A stretch of 64,000 nt of DNA, from NCBI RefSeq assembly GCF_030655415.1, contig NZ_JAURVN010000017.1, forward strand, positions 1-64,000. The letters are read 5' to 3'. Positions 26,173 to 38,353 of this stretch are shown here, one piece after another; position 1 is the stretch's first letter, and each line of letters begins with the position of its first letter. This DNA comes from Herminiimonas sp. Its GTDB lineage: Bacteria > Pseudomonadota > Gammaproteobacteria > Burkholderiales > Burkholderiaceae. Below the pieces are notes generated by a model, which worked only from the letters and a program-made list of their open reading frames with translations, was not told where the DNA came from and did no database searches. The translations under genes and the position numbers were made by a program.

Positions 26173-26478
26173 TTAGTCTTCAATGATCGGTTGTCCAACC
26201 ATCGCATCCACACGCTCGCGCAACTGTTTGCCAGGCTTGAAATGCGGTACCCGTTTTTCGGGAACCATCACTTTATCGCCAGACTTCGGGTTGCGACCAA
26301 TGCGAGGTGGACGGCTGTTAAGCGCAAAGCTGCCAAAACCACGGATCTCGATCCGCTGTCCGGTTGCCAAGGCATCGGACATCGCATCGAGGATGGTTTT
26401 GACCGCGTAATCCGCATCCTTGGCTACCAGTTGCGGATAACGCTCAGCCAGACGGGCAATCAGCTCCGACTTTGTCAT
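26173..26478 (-). CDS. ihfB: Integration host factor subunit beta
   Basis: 101 residues of the HU/IHF family; [17 protein letters not shown] at the N-terminus and the DNA-binding arm [21 protein letters not shown] with its intercalating Pro identify IHF-beta. With IhfA it bends DNA sharply at specific sites for recombination, replication and promoter control. It follows rpsA by 10 bases and is cotranscribed with it, as in most proteobacteria. Confidence 0.97.
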   Translation of the reverse strand: MTKSELIARLAERYPQLVAKDADYAVKTILDAMSDALATGQRIEIRGFGSFALNSRPPRIGRNPKSGDKVMVPEKRVPHFKPGKQLRERVDAMVGQPIIED

Positions 26479-26488
26479 TGATGCTTAC

Positions 26489-28216
26489 TTAGTTCTTGCT
26501 GTTGTCGAGCTTGGCTTTCAGCAATGCGCCGAGGCTGGTCGTACCCGACGCAGCGTTCGAATCTGTCGATGTCGACATTTTTTGCATTGCTTCTTGCGTT
26601 TCAACATTGTCTTTCGCTTTGATCGACAGTTGAATACCGCGTGCTTTGCGATCAACGTTGATAACCATAGCTTCGACTGTGTCGCCGACTTTCAGGTGCG
26701 TACCAGCATCTTCCACGCGATCGCGGGAGATTTCGGAAGCGCGCAAGTAGCCTTCAACTTCTTCGGACAATTGGATCACTGCGCCTTTAGGCTCAACCGA
26801 TTTAACGGTACCAGTAACCAATGCGCCTTTGTCGTTCATCGCAGCGAAGTTGTTGAATGGGTCGCCTTCGAGTTGTTTGACGCCGAGGGAAACGCGTTCA
26901 CGTTCCACGTCGATTGCTAACACGATTGCTTCCAGCTCGTCACCTTTTTTGAAGCGACGAACAGCTTCTTCGCCTGTTTCTGTCCATGACAGATCCGACA
27001 AGTGAACCAGACCGTCGATGTTGCCAGCCAGACCGATGAACACGCCGAAGTCGGTGATCGATTTGATCGCGCCGCGGACTTTGTCACCTTTCTTGTGGGT
27101 GACTGCGAAGTCGTCCCAAGGATTGGCTTTGCACTGTTTCATACCGAGGCTGATACGACGACGTTCTTCGTCGATTTCCAGAACCATGACTTCAACTTCG
27201 TCGCCCAATTGGACAACTTTGTTTGGTGCCACGTTTTTGTTGGTCCAATCCATTTCGGAAACGTGAACCAGGCCTTCGATGCCTTGTTCAACTTCAACGA
27301 ACGAGCCGTAGTCTGTGAGGTTTGTGACTTTACCGAACAGGCGTGTGCCTTGTGGGTAACGACGTGACAAACCGGTCCATGGATCATCGCCCAATTGTTT
27401 AACGCCCAGCGAAACACGGTTTTTCTCTTGATCGTACTTGAGAACTTTAGCTGTGATTTCTTGACCGACAGTCAGCACTTCCGATGGGTGACGCACACGA
27501 CGCCATGCCAGATCGGTAATGTGCAACAGACCATCGATACCGCCCAGATCCACGAACGCGCCGTAGTCGGTGATATTTTTGACGACGCCGGTTACAACGG
27601 TGCCTTCTTTGAGTGTTTCCATCAATTTTTGACGCTCTTCGCCCATCGATGCTTCGATGACAGCGCGACGGGACAACACTACGTTGTTACGTTTGCGATC
27701 AAGTTTGATAACTTTGAATTCGAGGGTTTTGCCTTCGAATGGGGTCGTGTCCTTGACAGGACGTGTATCGACCAGCGAACCCGGCAAGAATGCGCGGATG
27801 CCATTGGTCAAAACGGTCAGACCGCCTTTAACTTTACCGTTAACGGTACCGATCACGATTTCGCCAGACTCCATCGCTTTTTCAAGCGAGAGCCACGACG
27901 CCAGGCGTTTAGCCTTGTCGCGCGACAAGATCGTGTCGCCAAAACCGTTTTCGAGGGATTCGATTGCGACGGAAATAAAGTCGCCTACGTTGACTTCGAG
28001 TTCGCCATTGTCGTTTTTGAATTCTTCGATTGGAATAAATGCTTCCGACTTCAAGCCGGCGTTGACGATAACGAAGTTATGGTCAAGGCGAACGACTTCA
28101 GCCGAAATCACTTCACCGGAACGCATGTCCTGACGTGACAACGATTCTTCAAAAAGAGCGGCAAAACTTTCCATGCCAACAGGTGTTTCTGATGTGGAGG
28201 TGACAACAGTAGTCAT
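26489..28216 (-). CDS. rpsA: 30S ribosomal protein S1
   Basis: 575 residues with six S1 (OB-fold) domains; the repeated motifs [40 protein letters not shown] and [20 protein letters not shown] are three of them. S1 binds mRNA leaders on the small subunit and unfolds them for initiation. The N-terminus ([12 protein letters not shown] after a short lead of about 14 residues) may be read from ATG at 28216 or a later ATG; the longer form begins [19 protein letters not shown]. The dense open frames on the opposite strand are shadows of its biased codons. Confidence 0.96.
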   Translation of the reverse strand: MTTVVTSTSETPVGMESFAALFEESLSRQDMRSGEVISAEVVRLDHNFVIVNAGLKSEAFIPIEEFKNDNGELEVNVGDFISVAIESLENGFGDTILSRDKAKRLASWLSLEKAMESGEIVIGTVNGKVKGGLTVLTNGIRAFLPGSLVDTRPVKDTTPFEGKTLEFKVIKLDRKRNNVVLSRRAVIEASMGEERQKLMETLKEGTVVTGVVKNITDYGAFVDLGGIDGLLHITDLAWRRVRHPSEVLTVGQEITAKVLKYDQEKNRVSLGVKQLGDDPWTGLSRRYPQGTRLFGKVTNLTDYGSFVEVEQGIEGLVHVSEMDWTNKNVAPNKVVQLGDEVEVMVLEIDEERRRISLGMKQCKANPWDDFAVTHKKGDKVRGAIKSITDFGVFIGLAGNIDGLVHLSDLSWTETGEEAVRRFKKGDELEAIVLAIDVERERVSLGVKQLEGDPFNNFAAMNDKGALVTGTVKSVEPKGAVIQLSEEVEGYLRASEISRDRVEDAGTHLKVGDTVEAMVINVDRKARGIQLSIKAKDNVETQEAMQKMSTSTDSNAASGTTSLGALLKAKLDNSKN

Positions 28217-28374
28217 AAGAGATATTTAAGCAGGTTGACCAGGATTCGTATTTTCTCGTTTCACTGCAAACTGAACTGCACAGTAAAAGACGAACGAATA
28301 ATGGGTTAGGTTTTTCAAAGCCCGCCAGACTTTGCGTCTGAACGGACAACGGGTACAACAATTTAAAACAAAAC

Positions 28375-29052
28375 TTATACGGCTTGCTTCTTTGCTGCAT
28401 ACCAGCCAAGTACCTTTTCCACCGCTTGATTCACGGTTAAATCCGAGGTATCCAGCAAATACGCGTCTTCTGCGGGCTTGAGCGGAGCAACTGCGCGATT
28501 TGCATCACGGGCATCACGTTCGTTCAAATCTTTCAGGAGGTCTTGCATGTTAGCAGAAAATCCCTTGCCAATCAATTGCTTATATCGTCTTTCGGCACGT
28601 GCTTCGGCACTCGCCGTCAGGAAGACTTTCAGCTCTGCGTCAGGGAAAATCACCGTACCCATGTCGCGCCCATCGGCGATCAAGCCCGGAGCCTCACAAA
28701 AACGCAGTTGCAAATCGACCAAAGCCTTACGAACTGCGGGCAATGCTGCAATTTTTGATGCCGTATTACCAACTTCTTCTGCCCGTATCGACATCGTTAC
28801 GTTTTCCCGATCCAGGAAAATGTCGCCATCCTTGAAGCCACACTTCAGACTTTCTACCGAATTAGCCAAAGCCTGCTCGTCATCCAATGCGATGCCGCGA
28901 TACAAGGCGGACAAAGCAGTCAGACGATATAGAGCGCCGGAATCGAGGTAATGGAAGCCGAGTTCAGTTGCGACTAATTGCGCGACTGTGCCTTTGCCCG
29001 ATGCGGTCGGACCATCTATCGCGATGACGGGAATATGTGTGGGTGTGGTCAT
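28375..29052 (-). CDS. cmk: Cytidylate kinase
   Basis: 225 residues: P-loop [16 protein letters not shown], the NMP-binding segment [16 protein letters not shown] and [21 protein letters not shown], all typical for Cmk. It phosphorylates CMP and dCMP with ATP. It lies between aroA (75 bases upstream) and rpsA (158 bases downstream), the normal proteobacterial order aroA-cmk-rpsA. Confidence 0.96.
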   Translation of the reverse strand: MTTPTHIPVIAIDGPTASGKGTVAQLVATELGFHYLDSGALYRLTALSALYRGIALDDEQALANSVESLKCGFKDGDIFLDRENVTMSIRAEEVGNTASKIAALPAVRKALVDLQLRFCEAPGLIADGRDMGTVIFPDAELKVFLTASAEARAERRYKQLIGKGFSANMQDLLKDLNERDARDANRAVAPLKPAEDAYLLDTSDLTVNQAVEKVLGWYAAKKQAV

Positions 29053-29127
29053 TTTAGGAAATCAGTTAAGTGCACTCGGCATTCATGGGCTGTATTGCTC
29101 GGGCAAGCGAGTACTAACTTGCCGCCT

Positions 29128-30453
29128 TTAGAACAAAGTGTCTTCTGTCACTTTGGCAAAAGCGTCAAAGTAATCCGGGAAAGTTTTAGCGACGCATTGC
29201 GGATCGTTGATACGCACTTTATTGCCGCGACGTGCTGCACCATCCAGTGTCGCGAGTGAAAAGCACATCGCCATACGATGATCATCGTAGGTATCGATTG
29301 CTGCGGTCTGAATCCCTTTCGGTGGTGTGACGCGCAAATAGTCCGCCCCCTCTTCCACAATCGCACCCAGCTTGCGCAGTTCAGTCGCCATCGCACTAAT
29401 GCGATCAGTTTCCTTCACGCGCCAGCTAGCAATATTGCGCAAAGTACTCGGGCCATCGGCGTATAAAGCTGCAACAGCAATCGTCATCGCGGCGTCAGGA
29501 ATGTGATTGAAGTCGGCATCGATAGCGCGCAACACGCCATTCGATTCGGCTTCTATCCAGTTATCGCCCATGCGTATCGTCGCGCCCATTTGTTCGAGCG
29601 CTTCGACAAAACGTACGTCACCTTGAATACTATCCTTGCCCACACCTTCCACACGCACCGGGCCGCCAGCAATTGCGCCGGCAGCAAGGAAGTATGACGC
29701 CGACGAGGCATCGCCTTCCACATGAATAGTGCCTGGGCTGACATAGCGTTGACCAGCGGCAATCGTGAACGACTGCCAACCATCGCGTTGCACGGTCACG
29801 CCAAAACGTCGAATCAGATTCAGCGTAATTTCGATATACGGTTTGGAAATCAATTCACCGATCACATCGATCCGCACATCTTCATCGCGCGCCATCAAAG
29901 GCGCGGCCATCAACAATGCAGTCAGGAATTGGCTGGATACATTACCGCGCACTTGCATACGTTGCGCATGCAGTCGGCCGCGCTGAATATGCAATGGCGG
30001 ATAACCTGCCACGCCGGTGTATTCGATATGCGTGCCAACGGCATTCAATGCTTCAACCAAATCAGCAATCGGACGCTCATGCATACGCGACACGCCATGC
30101 AAGGTGTAGTCGCCACCGGTAACGGCCAACGCAGCTGTCAGTGGACGAATCGCCGTGCCTGCATTGCCCATGAATAGATCCGCTTGGTGCACAGGGAATG
30201 AACCGTTCACACCATGCACGACATAATCCTGCGACTCGCCGATTTGCTCCCATTTGACGCCAAGTTTTTGCAGCGCCATTAACATCACATGCGTGTCGTC
30301 GGATGCCAGCAAATCCTTGATATGCGTGGTGCCATCGCACAGCGCCGCCAGCAACAACGTGCGATTGGAAATACTTTTTGAACCCGGCAAACGCACAACG
30401 CCTTTGGCGTGCATCGCTGGTTGCAGGTCAAGATAATGCGGATAGTGTTTCAT
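29128..30453 (-). CDS. aroA: 3-phosphoshikimate 1-carboxyvinyltransferase (EPSP synthase)
   Basis: 441 residues with both EPSP-synthase signatures: [20 protein letters not shown] near the N-terminus and [19 protein letters not shown] near residue 95, plus [20 protein letters not shown] in the C-terminal domain. The NAGTAIRP context is the common type I, glyphosate-sensitive form. It joins PEP to shikimate 3-phosphate in aromatic synthesis. Its ATG overlaps the tyrA stop (ATGA), so the two are coupled. Confidence 0.97.
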   Translation of the reverse strand: MKHYPHYLDLQPAMHAKGVVRLPGSKSISNRTLLLAALCDGTTHIKDLLASDDTHVMLMALQKLGVKWEQIGESQDYVVHGVNGSFPVHQADLFMGNAGTAIRPLTAALAVTGGDYTLHGVSRMHERPIADLVEALNAVGTHIEYTGVAGYPPLHIQRGRLHAQRMQVRGNVSSQFLTALLMAAPLMARDEDVRIDVIGELISKPYIEITLNLIRRFGVTVQRDGWQSFTIAAGQRYVSPGTIHVEGDASSASYFLAAGAIAGGPVRVEGVGKDSIQGDVRFVEALEQMGATIRMGDNWIEAESNGVLRAIDADFNHIPDAAMTIAVAALYADGPSTLRNIASWRVKETDRISAMATELRKLGAIVEEGADYLRVTPPKGIQTAAIDTYDDHRMAMCFSLATLDGAARRGNKVRINDPQCVAKTFPDYFDAFAKVTEDTLF

Positions 30454-31352
30454 TTATCGTTGTCTTGTTTAGGCTGGATTTCAGCAGTTTCGATACTGCG
30501 CTGCCAGTTTTGGCGCGCACGCTGTGCATTGGAAAACATTGCATACATTGCGTCACCATCGCCTACTGCGAGCTGGCCACGGAAGCGCGTGAGTTGAGCA
30601 ATGTAAGCATCAAGCTCGGTCAATATTGCATGCTGATTGGTCAGACTGATATCACGCCACATCTCTGGCGACGAACCGGCAATCCGTGTGAAATCGCGGA
30701 ACCCACTTGCGGCATATTGGAACAACAAATCGGCGTGTGGCTTGGTCGCAATATCATCGACCAAAGCGTATGCCAACAAATGCGGCAAGTGACTGACTGC
30801 CGCAAAAACTGCATCGTGATTTTCCGCCGTCAGTTGATGGATGATGGCACCGCATTGTTGCCACGCTTTTTCCACTACGGCGACCTGCTCGGCAGAGTTT
30901 TCTGGCAACGGCGTCAGGACAATTTTTTTGCCGATATACAAACTGGCAATCGCGGCGTCCGGACCAGTCGATTCCAAGCCTGCGATCGGATGGCCTGGAA
31001 CAAACTGTCCAATTTTTTCACCAAGTGCGCGACGTGCGGCAAGCACCACTTCGCCTTTGATACTGCCAGCATCGGTGATGACTGTTTGCTTTTGCAAATA
31101 AGGTTTGATCGCAGCAAGCGTTGCTTCGGTTTGCGCTACCGGCACCGACAACAACACCAGATCGGCATCTAGCAGCGATTCTTCGATAGACGTGCTGATG
31201 ACGTCAATAATGCCGAGTTCCTTGGCTCGCAACAGCGAAGCTTGGGTTCGTCCGACACCAACGATCTGTTCTACTGCACCGGCTTTGCGCAATGCGAGCG
31301 CGAACGATCCGCCTATCAAACCCACACCGAAGATGACGATTTTTTTTAGCAC
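30450..31352 (-). CDS. tyrA: Prephenate dehydrogenase
   Basis: 300 residues with an N-terminal NAD-binding loop [19 protein letters not shown] and the helical TyrA C-terminal domain ([40 protein letters not shown] with catalytic His). No chorismate mutase domain is fused. It turns prephenate into 4-hydroxyphenylpyruvate for tyrosine. It sits with hisC, pheA, serC and aroA, an aromatic and serine biosynthesis cluster. Confidence 0.94.
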   Translation of the reverse strand: MLKKIVIFGVGLIGGSFALALRKAGAVEQIVGVGRTQASLLRAKELGIIDVISTSIEESLLDADLVLLSVPVAQTEATLAAIKPYLQKQTVITDAGSIKGEVVLAARRALGEKIGQFVPGHPIAGLESTGPDAAIASLYIGKKIVLTPLPENSAEQVAVVEKAWQQCGAIIHQLTAENHDAVFAAVSHLPHLLAYALVDDIATKPHADLLFQYAASGFRDFTRIAGSSPEMWRDISLTNQHAILTELDAYIAQLTRFRGQLAVGDGDAMYAMFSNAQRARQNWQRSIETAEIQPKQDNDK

Positions 31353-31418
31353 GTGAGGAGTTGGAAAATAGTTGATCAGTTAAGTTTAAAAGTCGAACGT
31401 TGGCTTTGCATTACAAAC

Positions 31419-32525
31419 TCAAGCCAAGGCTTTTTTCAATGCGGCGATACAAATAGTATTTTCTTCTGGCAGGCCGATTGAAATGCGCAACCATTGCGGC
31501 AAACCATAGTTACCAACTGGACGCACAATCACACCTTGTTTTAACAAGCCCAGATTGATGCGCGCCCCAGCACTATCGTCATCACCGACTTTGACCAATA
31601 CAAAGTTGGCGCTCGATGGAACATAGCTGAGCTTCAATTCATCAAAGGCTTGCGTCAACTGACGGTAACCTGCGGCATTCATTTGCGCGCTTTTTTCTAC
31701 AAACGCTTTATCATCCAAGGCTGCAATCGCAGCGGCTTGCGCCAGCGAATTGACGTTGAATGGCTGACGTATGCGATTCAACAAATCGGTAATGCCAGGC
31801 TGCGCAATGCCATAGCCAATTCGCAAACCCGCCAAGCCATAAACCTTGGACATCGAGCGCGACACCAACAGATTCGGATATTGACTGACCCACGCGATCG
31901 AATCGTATTGCAATTCTGGTGCGAGGAATTCTGTGTAGGCTTCATCCAGCACGACGACGACATTCGGCGGCACACGCTTCAAGAATGCCTCGATCTGAGG
32001 CCCAGGAATAAATGTCCCCGTTGGGTTATTTGGATTCGCAACAAATATTAAACGCGTATCAGCTTCAATCGCGTCAAGCATCGCATCCAGATCGTGGCCA
32101 AAATCTTTTGCAGCAATAACGAGCGAACGGCCACCGACAGCCTGCGTCGCTAATGGGTAAATCGCGAATGAATACTGCGCATAGATCACCGATTGTCCCG
32201 GCTGCACAAATGCATGTGCGGACAATTCCAGAATATCGTTGCTGCCGTTACCGAGCGTGATCCACTCTGCAGGGACGCCATATTTTGCGGTGATCGCAGC
32301 TTTTAAATCGAAACCATTGCCGTCGGGATAACGGCCAGCATCTGCTATGGCAAGCGCCATCGCTTTCTTGGCCGACTCGGGCATGCCGAGCGGATTTTCA
32401 TTGGATGCAAGTTTGACGATTTTTGCTTCGTCTAGACCGAATTCACGCGCAACTTCTGCAATCGGTCTGCCACCTTGATAAGGCGCAATCGCACGAACGT
32501 AATCAGGGCCGAACTGAATTGACAT
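31419..32525 (-). CDS. hisC: Histidinol-phosphate aminotransferase (aromatic-branch HisC)
   Basis: 368 residues from the ATG at 32525 (MSIQFGPDYVRAIAPYQGG), preceded by GGAA at proper distance; a start four codons earlier is less likely. The PLP lysine is in SRSMSKVYGLAGLRIGY, and NPNNPTGTF and IRPVGNYGLPQWLRISIG are typical of HisC. In this cluster between tyrA and pheA the enzyme probably also transaminates aromatic keto acids (hisC2-type), an inference from context. A separate his operon is expected elsewhere. Confidence 0.93.
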   Translation of the reverse strand: MSIQFGPDYVRAIAPYQGGRPIAEVAREFGLDEAKIVKLASNENPLGMPESAKKAMALAIADAGRYPDGNGFDLKAAITAKYGVPAEWITLGNGSNDILELSAHAFVQPGQSVIYAQYSFAIYPLATQAVGGRSLVIAAKDFGHDLDAMLDAIEADTRLIFVANPNNPTGTFIPGPQIEAFLKRVPPNVVVVLDEAYTEFLAPELQYDSIAWVSQYPNLLVSRSMSKVYGLAGLRIGYGIAQPGITDLLNRIRQPFNVNSLAQAAAIAALDDKAFVEKSAQMNAAGYRQLTQAFDELKLSYVPSSANFVLVKVGDDDSAGARINLGLLKQGVIVRPVGNYGLPQWLRISIGLPEENTICIAALKKALA

Positions 32526-32612
32526 AAAGGATTCCATAACAAGAATGACTATTGCCAGAATGACGTTGCTGCGTTTGCAGGCAAGCGCTCACGGCACAAC
32601 AGCAGAACTAAA

Positions 32613-33689
32613 TTACAAACTGAATGGATACGAACCGAGCACTTTGAAAAATGCGGAGTTGTCTTTCAGCTCCGTCAATGCGTCTGCCACTTTGCTGTCT
32701 TTCAAATGGCCTTCCACATCAACGTAAAAATAATATTCCCACGTACCCATGCGTGCAGGACGCGATTCAAAACGCGTCATCGACACGCCATGTTTCGCCA
32801 GCGGCGCCAATAGATTGTAGACAGCACCGGCTTTGTTCGGCACCGACAGCACCAGCGATGTTTGATCCTTGCCACTAGGAGCAGTATGCAAACGACCGAT
32901 CACCGCGAAGCGCGTGCGATTGTGAGGATCATCCTGGATATGGGCTTTGACGATTTGCAGACTGTAATTCTTGCCGGCGATTTCACTGGCAATGGCTGCG
33001 ACCGATGTATCTTCGCCTGCCAAGCGTGCGGCTTCACCATTGGAAGCTACAGCGCGACGTTCTATGTTTGGATAGTTTTGGTTGAGCCACAATTGACATT
33101 GCGCCAGCGCTTGCGAGTGCGCGCATATGCTTTTGATCTCGCTCATGTTGCCGGAGCGCGTCATCAAGCTGTGATTCACTTGTATCGATACTTCGCCGCT
33201 CAAGGTCAACGTCGTTTGCAGCAGCAAATCAAGGGTGCGATTGATCACGCCTTCAGACGAATTCTCAATCGGCACCACACCAAAATCTGCAGTGCCAGCT
33301 TCCGTGGCGCGAAACACTTCATCGATAGATGCACATGGCATGCCTTCGACTGCACGACCAAACTGTTGATACACCGCTTGTTCGCTGAAGGTTCCTGCAG
33401 GGCCGAGATAGGCAACCGTCACGCGCTTTTCCAACGCACGACAAGCCGACATCACTTCACGAAAAACGGTTTGAATATCCGTATCCAAAAGTGGGCCGGG
33501 ATTGCGTTCTGCCACACTGCGCAAAACCTGCGCTTCACGTTCAGGGCGAAAAACCGGTGCGTTGGTTTCTGCCTTAACGTGGCCGACTTGCTGTGCGACG
33601 CGTGCGCGCTGATTCAACAAATCCAGAATTTGCGCATCGATTGCGTCGATTTGCACGCGCAGCGGTTTGAGCTTGTCGTCCATCGTCAT
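32613..33689 (-). CDS. pheA: Bifunctional chorismate mutase/prephenate dehydratase
   Basis: 358 residues from the ATG at 33689; a TTG three codons upstream is also in frame. Domains: AroQ chorismate mutase (about 1-88, LRVQIDAIDAQILDLLNQRA), prephenate dehydratase (about 93-270; VAYLGPAGTFSEQAVYQQFG, VPIENSSEGVINRTLDLL) and a C-terminal ACT domain with ESRPARMGTWEYYFYVD, the phenylalanine feedback site. It makes phenylpyruvate from chorismate. It follows serC by about 40 bases. Confidence 0.96.
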   Translation of the reverse strand: MTMDDKLKPLRVQIDAIDAQILDLLNQRARVAQQVGHVKAETNAPVFRPEREAQVLRSVAERNPGPLLDTDIQTVFREVMSACRALEKRVTVAYLGPAGTFSEQAVYQQFGRAVEGMPCASIDEVFRATEAGTADFGVVPIENSSEGVINRTLDLLLQTTLTLSGEVSIQVNHSLMTRSGNMSEIKSICAHSQALAQCQLWLNQNYPNIERRAVASNGEAARLAGEDTSVAAIASEIAGKNYSLQIVKAHIQDDPHNRTRFAVIGRLHTAPSGKDQTSLVLSVPNKAGAVYNLLAPLAKHGVSMTRFESRPARMGTWEYYFYVDVEGHLKDSKVADALTELKDNSAFFKVLGSYPFSL

Positions 33690-33728
33690 CTTATTCAAAG
33701 ACCTTAGATGTTTTGATTCAAACGAGAA

Positions 33729-34820
33729 TCAAGCGTATTTTTTCTCGAAGTCCTTCATGAAGGCAACCAGCGCCTGCACGCCTTCGATCGGCATTGCATT
33801 GTAAATCGATGCACGCATACCGCCTACTGAGCTATGACCTTTGAGTTGCACCAGATCGTTTTGCTCAGCTTCAGCGATGAACTTGGCGTTCAAGGATTCG
33901 TCTTTCAAGAAAAACGGTACATTCATGCGCGAACGGTTCGCTGCTGGCACTTTATTGATATAGAAATCTGTTGAATTCAGATAGTCGTACATCAATTGCG
34001 CTTTGGCGATATTGTTTTTCTCCATTGCTGCAACACCGCCATGGCGTTTCATCCATTGGAAGGTCAAGCCAGCAATATAGATAGGATACGTTGGTGGCGT
34101 GTTGAACATCGAGTCATGTTCTTCAACCATTTTCCAGTCGAATGCGGACGGGCAAATTGGCAAAGCGTGGCCAAGCATATCTTCACGCACGATGACGATG
34201 GTCAAACCTGCAGGACCGATATTCTTTTGTGCGCCAGCGTAAATCACGGCGTACTTAGAAACATCGATTTCGCGCGACAAAATGTTCGACGACATATCCG
34301 CGACCAAAGGCACATTGCCTACGTCTGGCACGAAATCGAATTCAACACCGCCGATAGTTTCATTGGTGCAGATATGCACGTAGGCAGCATCTGGTGTCAG
34401 CTTCCAGGTATCGCGTGCAGGCACGTGATCGAAACCTGAATCTTCTGACGATGCGGCGATGTTGACCTTCGCATACTTGTGCGCTTCTTCAATGCTCTTG
34501 ACTGACCAGTGACCGGTATTGACGAAATCGATCGTCGCCGGTTGTGATTTATGGCCAATCAAATTCAAAGGCACGATTGCATTTTCAGCAATCGCGCCGC
34601 CTTGCATGAACAGAATTTTATAGTTATCCGGAATCGCCATCAGCTCACGCAGATCGCTTTTTGCAGTTGCCAGGATTTCCGTGAATTCGCGCCCGCGATG
34701 ACTCATCTCCATGACTGACAAACCGCAACCTCTCCAGTTTGTCATTTCATCCGCAGCTTGCTGAATCACTTCTTGCGCAATTGCAGCAGGGCCCGGTGAA
34801 AAGTTAAACACGCGCTTCAT
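33729..34820 (-). CDS. serC: Phosphoserine aminotransferase
   Basis: 363 residues: start [40 protein letters not shown], and PLP lysine in [18 protein letters not shown]. It makes 3-phosphoserine for serine, and in pyridoxal synthesis acts on 4-phosphohydroxy-threonine; the latter pairs with pdxH at 58925 in a functional sense only. The start is 2 bases after the gyrA stop, so gyrA and serC are one transcript. Confidence 0.97.
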   Translation of the reverse strand: MKRVFNFSPGPAAIAQEVIQQAADEMTNWRGCGLSVMEMSHRGREFTEILATAKSDLRELMAIPDNYKILFMQGGAIAENAIVPLNLIGHKSQPATIDFVNTGHWSVKSIEEAHKYAKVNIAASSEDSGFDHVPARDTWKLTPDAAYVHICTNETIGGVEFDFVPDVGNVPLVADMSSNILSREIDVSKYAVIYAGAQKNIGPAGLTIVIVREDMLGHALPICPSAFDWKMVEEHDSMFNTPPTYPIYIAGLTFQWMKRHGGVAAMEKNNIAKAQLMYDYLNSTDFYINKVPAANRSRMNVPFFLKDESLNAKFIAEAEQNDLVQLKGHSSVGGMRASIYNAMPIEGVQALVAFMKDFEKKYA

Positions 34821-34822
34821 TA

Positions 34823-37432
34823 TTATTCTTCCTCTGTACCGGATTGATCTTCTTCAATATCTGATTCAAGTATGCGTTGCAGTCCGCTCAGCTTGGTGCC
34901 GTCTTCGACCGCAATCAAGGTCACGCCTTGGGTCGCACGCCCCATTTCGCGAATCTCTGCAACGCGGGTACGAATCAACACACCACCGGTTGTGATCAAC
35001 ATGATTTCATCAGCAACGTCCACCAGAGTAGCGGCAACAACTTTGCCGTTACGCTCGCTGGTCTGGATTGCAATCATGCCTTTGGTACCACGGCCATGAC
35101 GTGTGTATTCGGTGATCGGCGTACGTTTGCCGAAACCGTTTTCTGTCGCGGTCAGTACTGATTGCTGTTCGTTTTCAGCTACCAGCAAGGCGATGACTTG
35201 TTGTCCGTCTTCCAGATTCATACCACGCACACCACGCGCTGTACGGCCCATAGGACGCACATCGTTTTCGTCAAAGCGCACTGCCTTGCCGGAATCGGAG
35301 AACAACATCACATCATGCTTGCCATCAGTCAGCGCAGCACCGATCAGGAAATCGCCGTCATCCAGATCAACCGCGATAATGCCGGCCTTGCGTGGATTGC
35401 TGAAATCGCTGAGCGAGGTTTTTTTCACGGTGCCAAGACTGGTCGACATGAAAATATAGCGATCTTCAGGGAACGTACGGTTCTCGCCGGATACCGGCAG
35501 AATCACGGTGATTTTTTCGCCGTCCTGCAGCGGGAACATATTGACGATAGGTTTGCCGCGCGAATTGCGTGAACCTTGCGGCACTTCCCACACTTTCAAC
35601 CAGTACATACGGCCGCGATTACTAAAGCAGAGGATGTAATCATGCGTGTTCGCGATGAACAGTTGATCGATCCAGTCGTCTTCCTTGGTCGCCATTGCCT
35701 GCTTGCCGCGACCGCCACGTTTTTGTGCGCGGTATTCGGTAATTGGCTGCGACTTCATGTAACCGGTATGCGACAAGGTCACGACCATATCTTGCGGCGT
35801 GATCAAATCTTCGGTGCCCAAATCGGTCGCGTTCAGTTCGATAGTCGAACGACGCGCATCCTTATTGCCGATGCCATATTCATTTTTGATTGCTGTCAGT
35901 TCGTCGGTGATGATGACGGTGACGCGTTCAGGCTTGGACAAAATATCGAGCAGATCGGCGATTTGATCCATGACTTCTTTGTACTCATTGACGATCTTGT
36001 CTTGTTCCAGACCAGTCAAGCGTTGCAGACGCATCTGCAAAATTTCTTGCGCTTGATCGTCCGATAATTTGTACAAACCGTCAGGCTGAATACCATAATG
36101 CTTAGGCAAATTCTCAGGACGGAAAGCATCGATGCCGCCGATGCCCTCGCCGGTACGCGCCAACATCTCGCGCACAACTGACGAATCCCAGGCACGCGCC
36201 ATCAAGTCAACTTTCGCTACCGGCGGCGTTGGCGCCGCTTTGATGATGGCGATGAAGTTATCAATGTTGGCCAGTGCAACGGCCAGGCCTTCCAAGACAT
36301 GGCCGCGTTCACGCGCTTTGCGCAACTCAAATATCGTACGACGCGTAACGACTTCACGGCGATGCGAAAGGAAGCATTCCAGCATTTGCTTCAGGTTCAG
36401 CAACTTCGGCTGATTGTCGACCAGCGCAACCATGTTCATGCCGAAGGTGTCTTGCAACTGAGTCTGTTTGTACAGATTGTTCAGTACGACTTCCGGCACT
36501 TCATTGCGCTTCAATTCAATGACAACACGCATACCCGATTTATCGGACTCATCGCGAATATCGGAAATACCGTCGAGCTTTTTGTCGCGCACTAATTCTG
36601 CAATGCGTTCCAGCAGCGACTTTTTGTTAACTTGATATGGCAACTCGTCGACGATGATCGCCGCGCGATTTTCCTTGCCGTATTCTTCGAAGTGCGTTTT
36701 CGCGCGCATGACAACGCGACCGCGACCTGTGCGATAACCATCGCGCACGCCCGACACACCATAAATAATGCCGCCCGTAGGGAAATCCGGCGCCGGAATG
36801 ATTTCGATCAGTTCATCAATCGTCACCTCGGCATTGCGTAATACATGCAAGGCGCCGTCAATGATTTCAGTAATGTTGTGCGGTGGAATATTGGTCGCCA
36901 TACCAACTGCAATACCGGACGAACCGTTGATCAGCAGATTCGGAATTTTGGTCGGCAGTACCGACGGTTCACGTTCCTTGCCGTCATAGTTGGGCACGAA
37001 ATCGACGGTGTCTTTGTCGATATCAGCCAGAATTTCATTCGCCAGTTTGTCCAGACGACACTCGGTATAACGCATCGCCGCAGCGTTATCGCCATCGACA
37101 GAACCGAAGTTACCTTGGCCATCGACCAGCATGTAACGCAGCGAAAATGGCTGCGCCATCCGCACCAGCGTGTCGTAAATCGACTGATCGCCATGTGGAT
37201 GGTATTTACCCATCGTCTCGCCGACGACGCGCGCGCATTTTACATACGGGCGATTCCAGACGTTATTCATTTCATGCATCGCAAACAGAACCCGGCGATG
37301 CACAGGCTTCAAGCCATCACGCACGTCAGGCAGCGCACGACCAACAATTACGCTCATCGCGTAATCGAGGTAACTCTTGCGCATTTCTTCTTCAAGCGAA
37401 ATCGGGATTGTTTCTTTAGCGAATTGATCCAT
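34823..37432 (-). CDS. gyrA: DNA gyrase subunit A
   Basis: 869 residues with the catalytic Tyr122 ([11 protein letters not shown]), the GyrA box [10 protein letters not shown] near residue 570 and six-bladed C-terminal repeats ending in an acidic tail. Residue numbers match E. coli exactly in the N-terminal part. In the quinolone-determining region ([15 protein letters not shown]) position 83 is Gln, where E. coli has Ser, while Asp87 is kept. GyrA with GyrB introduces negative supercoils. It leads the long minus-strand block; its promoter lies in 37433-37690. Confidence 0.98.
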   Translation of the reverse strand: MDQFAKETIPISLEEEMRKSYLDYAMSVIVGRALPDVRDGLKPVHRRVLFAMHEMNNVWNRPYVKCARVVGETMGKYHPHGDQSIYDTLVRMAQPFSLRYMLVDGQGNFGSVDGDNAAAMRYTECRLDKLANEILADIDKDTVDFVPNYDGKEREPSVLPTKIPNLLINGSSGIAVGMATNIPPHNITEIIDGALHVLRNAEVTIDELIEIIPAPDFPTGGIIYGVSGVRDGYRTGRGRVVMRAKTHFEEYGKENRAAIIVDELPYQVNKKSLLERIAELVRDKKLDGISDIRDESDKSGMRVVIELKRNEVPEVVLNNLYKQTQLQDTFGMNMVALVDNQPKLLNLKQMLECFLSHRREVVTRRTIFELRKARERGHVLEGLAVALANIDNFIAIIKAAPTPPVAKVDLMARAWDSSVVREMLARTGEGIGGIDAFRPENLPKHYGIQPDGLYKLSDDQAQEILQMRLQRLTGLEQDKIVNEYKEVMDQIADLLDILSKPERVTVIITDELTAIKNEYGIGNKDARRSTIELNATDLGTEDLITPQDMVVTLSHTGYMKSQPITEYRAQKRGGRGKQAMATKEDDWIDQLFIANTHDYILCFSNRGRMYWLKVWEVPQGSRNSRGKPIVNMFPLQDGEKITVILPVSGENRTFPEDRYIFMSTSLGTVKKTSLSDFSNPRKAGIIAVDLDDGDFLIGAALTDGKHDVMLFSDSGKAVRFDENDVRPMGRTARGVRGMNLEDGQQVIALLVAENEQQSVLTATENGFGKRTPITEYTRHGRGTKGMIAIQTSERNGKVVAATLVDVADEIMLITTGGVLIRTRVAEIREMGRATQGVTLIAVEDGTKLSGLQRILESDIEEDQSGTEEE

Positions 37433-37690
37433 TGGCGGTTCGTCTGGTCTTTGGCTAGGGTTTGATAATGAAGAATCAGGCGCTTATTTATAAGCAAATA
37501 CGGCAAATACGCGCACGATCCGGCAAATCATAGATTTTAACACGGCCGACAACTCTTCTTATCGCTTTTGGCATCCAGGGAACTTTGTAAGCGATGGTTA
37601 GCGCCGGGACTGAATTCCGGGAAAATATGTTTAAATGCGGGCTGCTGAAAATCGGCATCCACTTCAGAACACCGTCCATCAAGAGAAAAT

Positions 37691-38353
37691 ATGCTTAACA
37701 AACTGGCCTTAGTTATATTGGTCGGCGCCGCGTCGCCTTATGTCACAGCGCAAACCAAGGCGGACATCTCAGCGCCATCCAGCCATTCTTATAGTCAAAA
37801 CAGTAGCGGAGTCATCACCCGCAGCGAATTTGGCCTGTGCTGGAGATCAGGATCATGGTCAGAAAATGACGCCATCGCAGGCTGCGACGGCGCCCTCGCC
37901 TCACCTATTCCAAACCCCATCGCGCCCGATATCGCCAACAACTTGACCAAGGCCGTGCCGGCTCAGGCCGCCAAGCCATGCAACTTCACATTAAGCAGCG
38001 ATCAAACCTTTGCCTTTAATAAAGCTCAATTAAATAAAGCTGCTAAACGCCAGATAGATCGCGACGTCTTACCCCGCCTAGCTGAATGCCAGAATATCAA
38101 AAGCATCACGATTACTGGACACACTGACAATCTGGGCTCGATTCAATCCAATCAAATCCTTTCGGAAAACCGCGCGAAAGCCGTCGCCGATTATTTGAAG
38201 GCAAAAGGAGTCACCACCAAAACGAATGTAATTGGTGCGGGATCAAGCCAAGCACTGAAAGCGTGCAACGACAAATTAACGCATACAAAATTGATACGCT
38301 GCCTGGCACCAAATCGGCGCGTCTTGATTGAAGTTATAAATTCCGAAAAATAA
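37691..38353 (+). CDS. OmpA-family protein, divergent paralogue
   Basis: 220 residues: signal peptide (MLNKLALVILVGAASPYVTA), a short central part with LCWRSGSWSENDAIAGCDGAL, the same Oxalobacteraceae-type segment as the next gene, and a C-terminal OmpA domain (TITGHTDNLGSIQSNQILS, NRAKAVADYL) that binds peptidoglycan. Unlike its neighbour it has extra cysteines (NFTLS preceded by KPC; ECQN; KACNDK; IRCLAP) and is less biased in codon use. There is no N-terminal beta-barrel of E. coli type. It is divergent from gyrA. Expression is probably lower or conditional compared with ompA. Confidence 0.85.
   Translation: MLNKLALVILVGAASPYVTAQTKADISAPSSHSYSQNSSGVITRSEFGLCWRSGSWSENDAIAGCDGALASPIPNPIAPDIANNLTKAVPAQAAKPCNFTLSSDQTFAFNKAQLNKAAKRQIDRDVLPRLAECQNIKSITITGHTDNLGSIQSNQILSENRAKAVADYLKAKGVTTKTNVIGAGSSQALKACNDKLTHTKLIRCLAPNRRVLIEVINSEK

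Noticed and set aside
26582..28138. Several long plus-strand frames over rpsA
   Set aside because: Shadows created by the codon bias of ribosomal protein S1.
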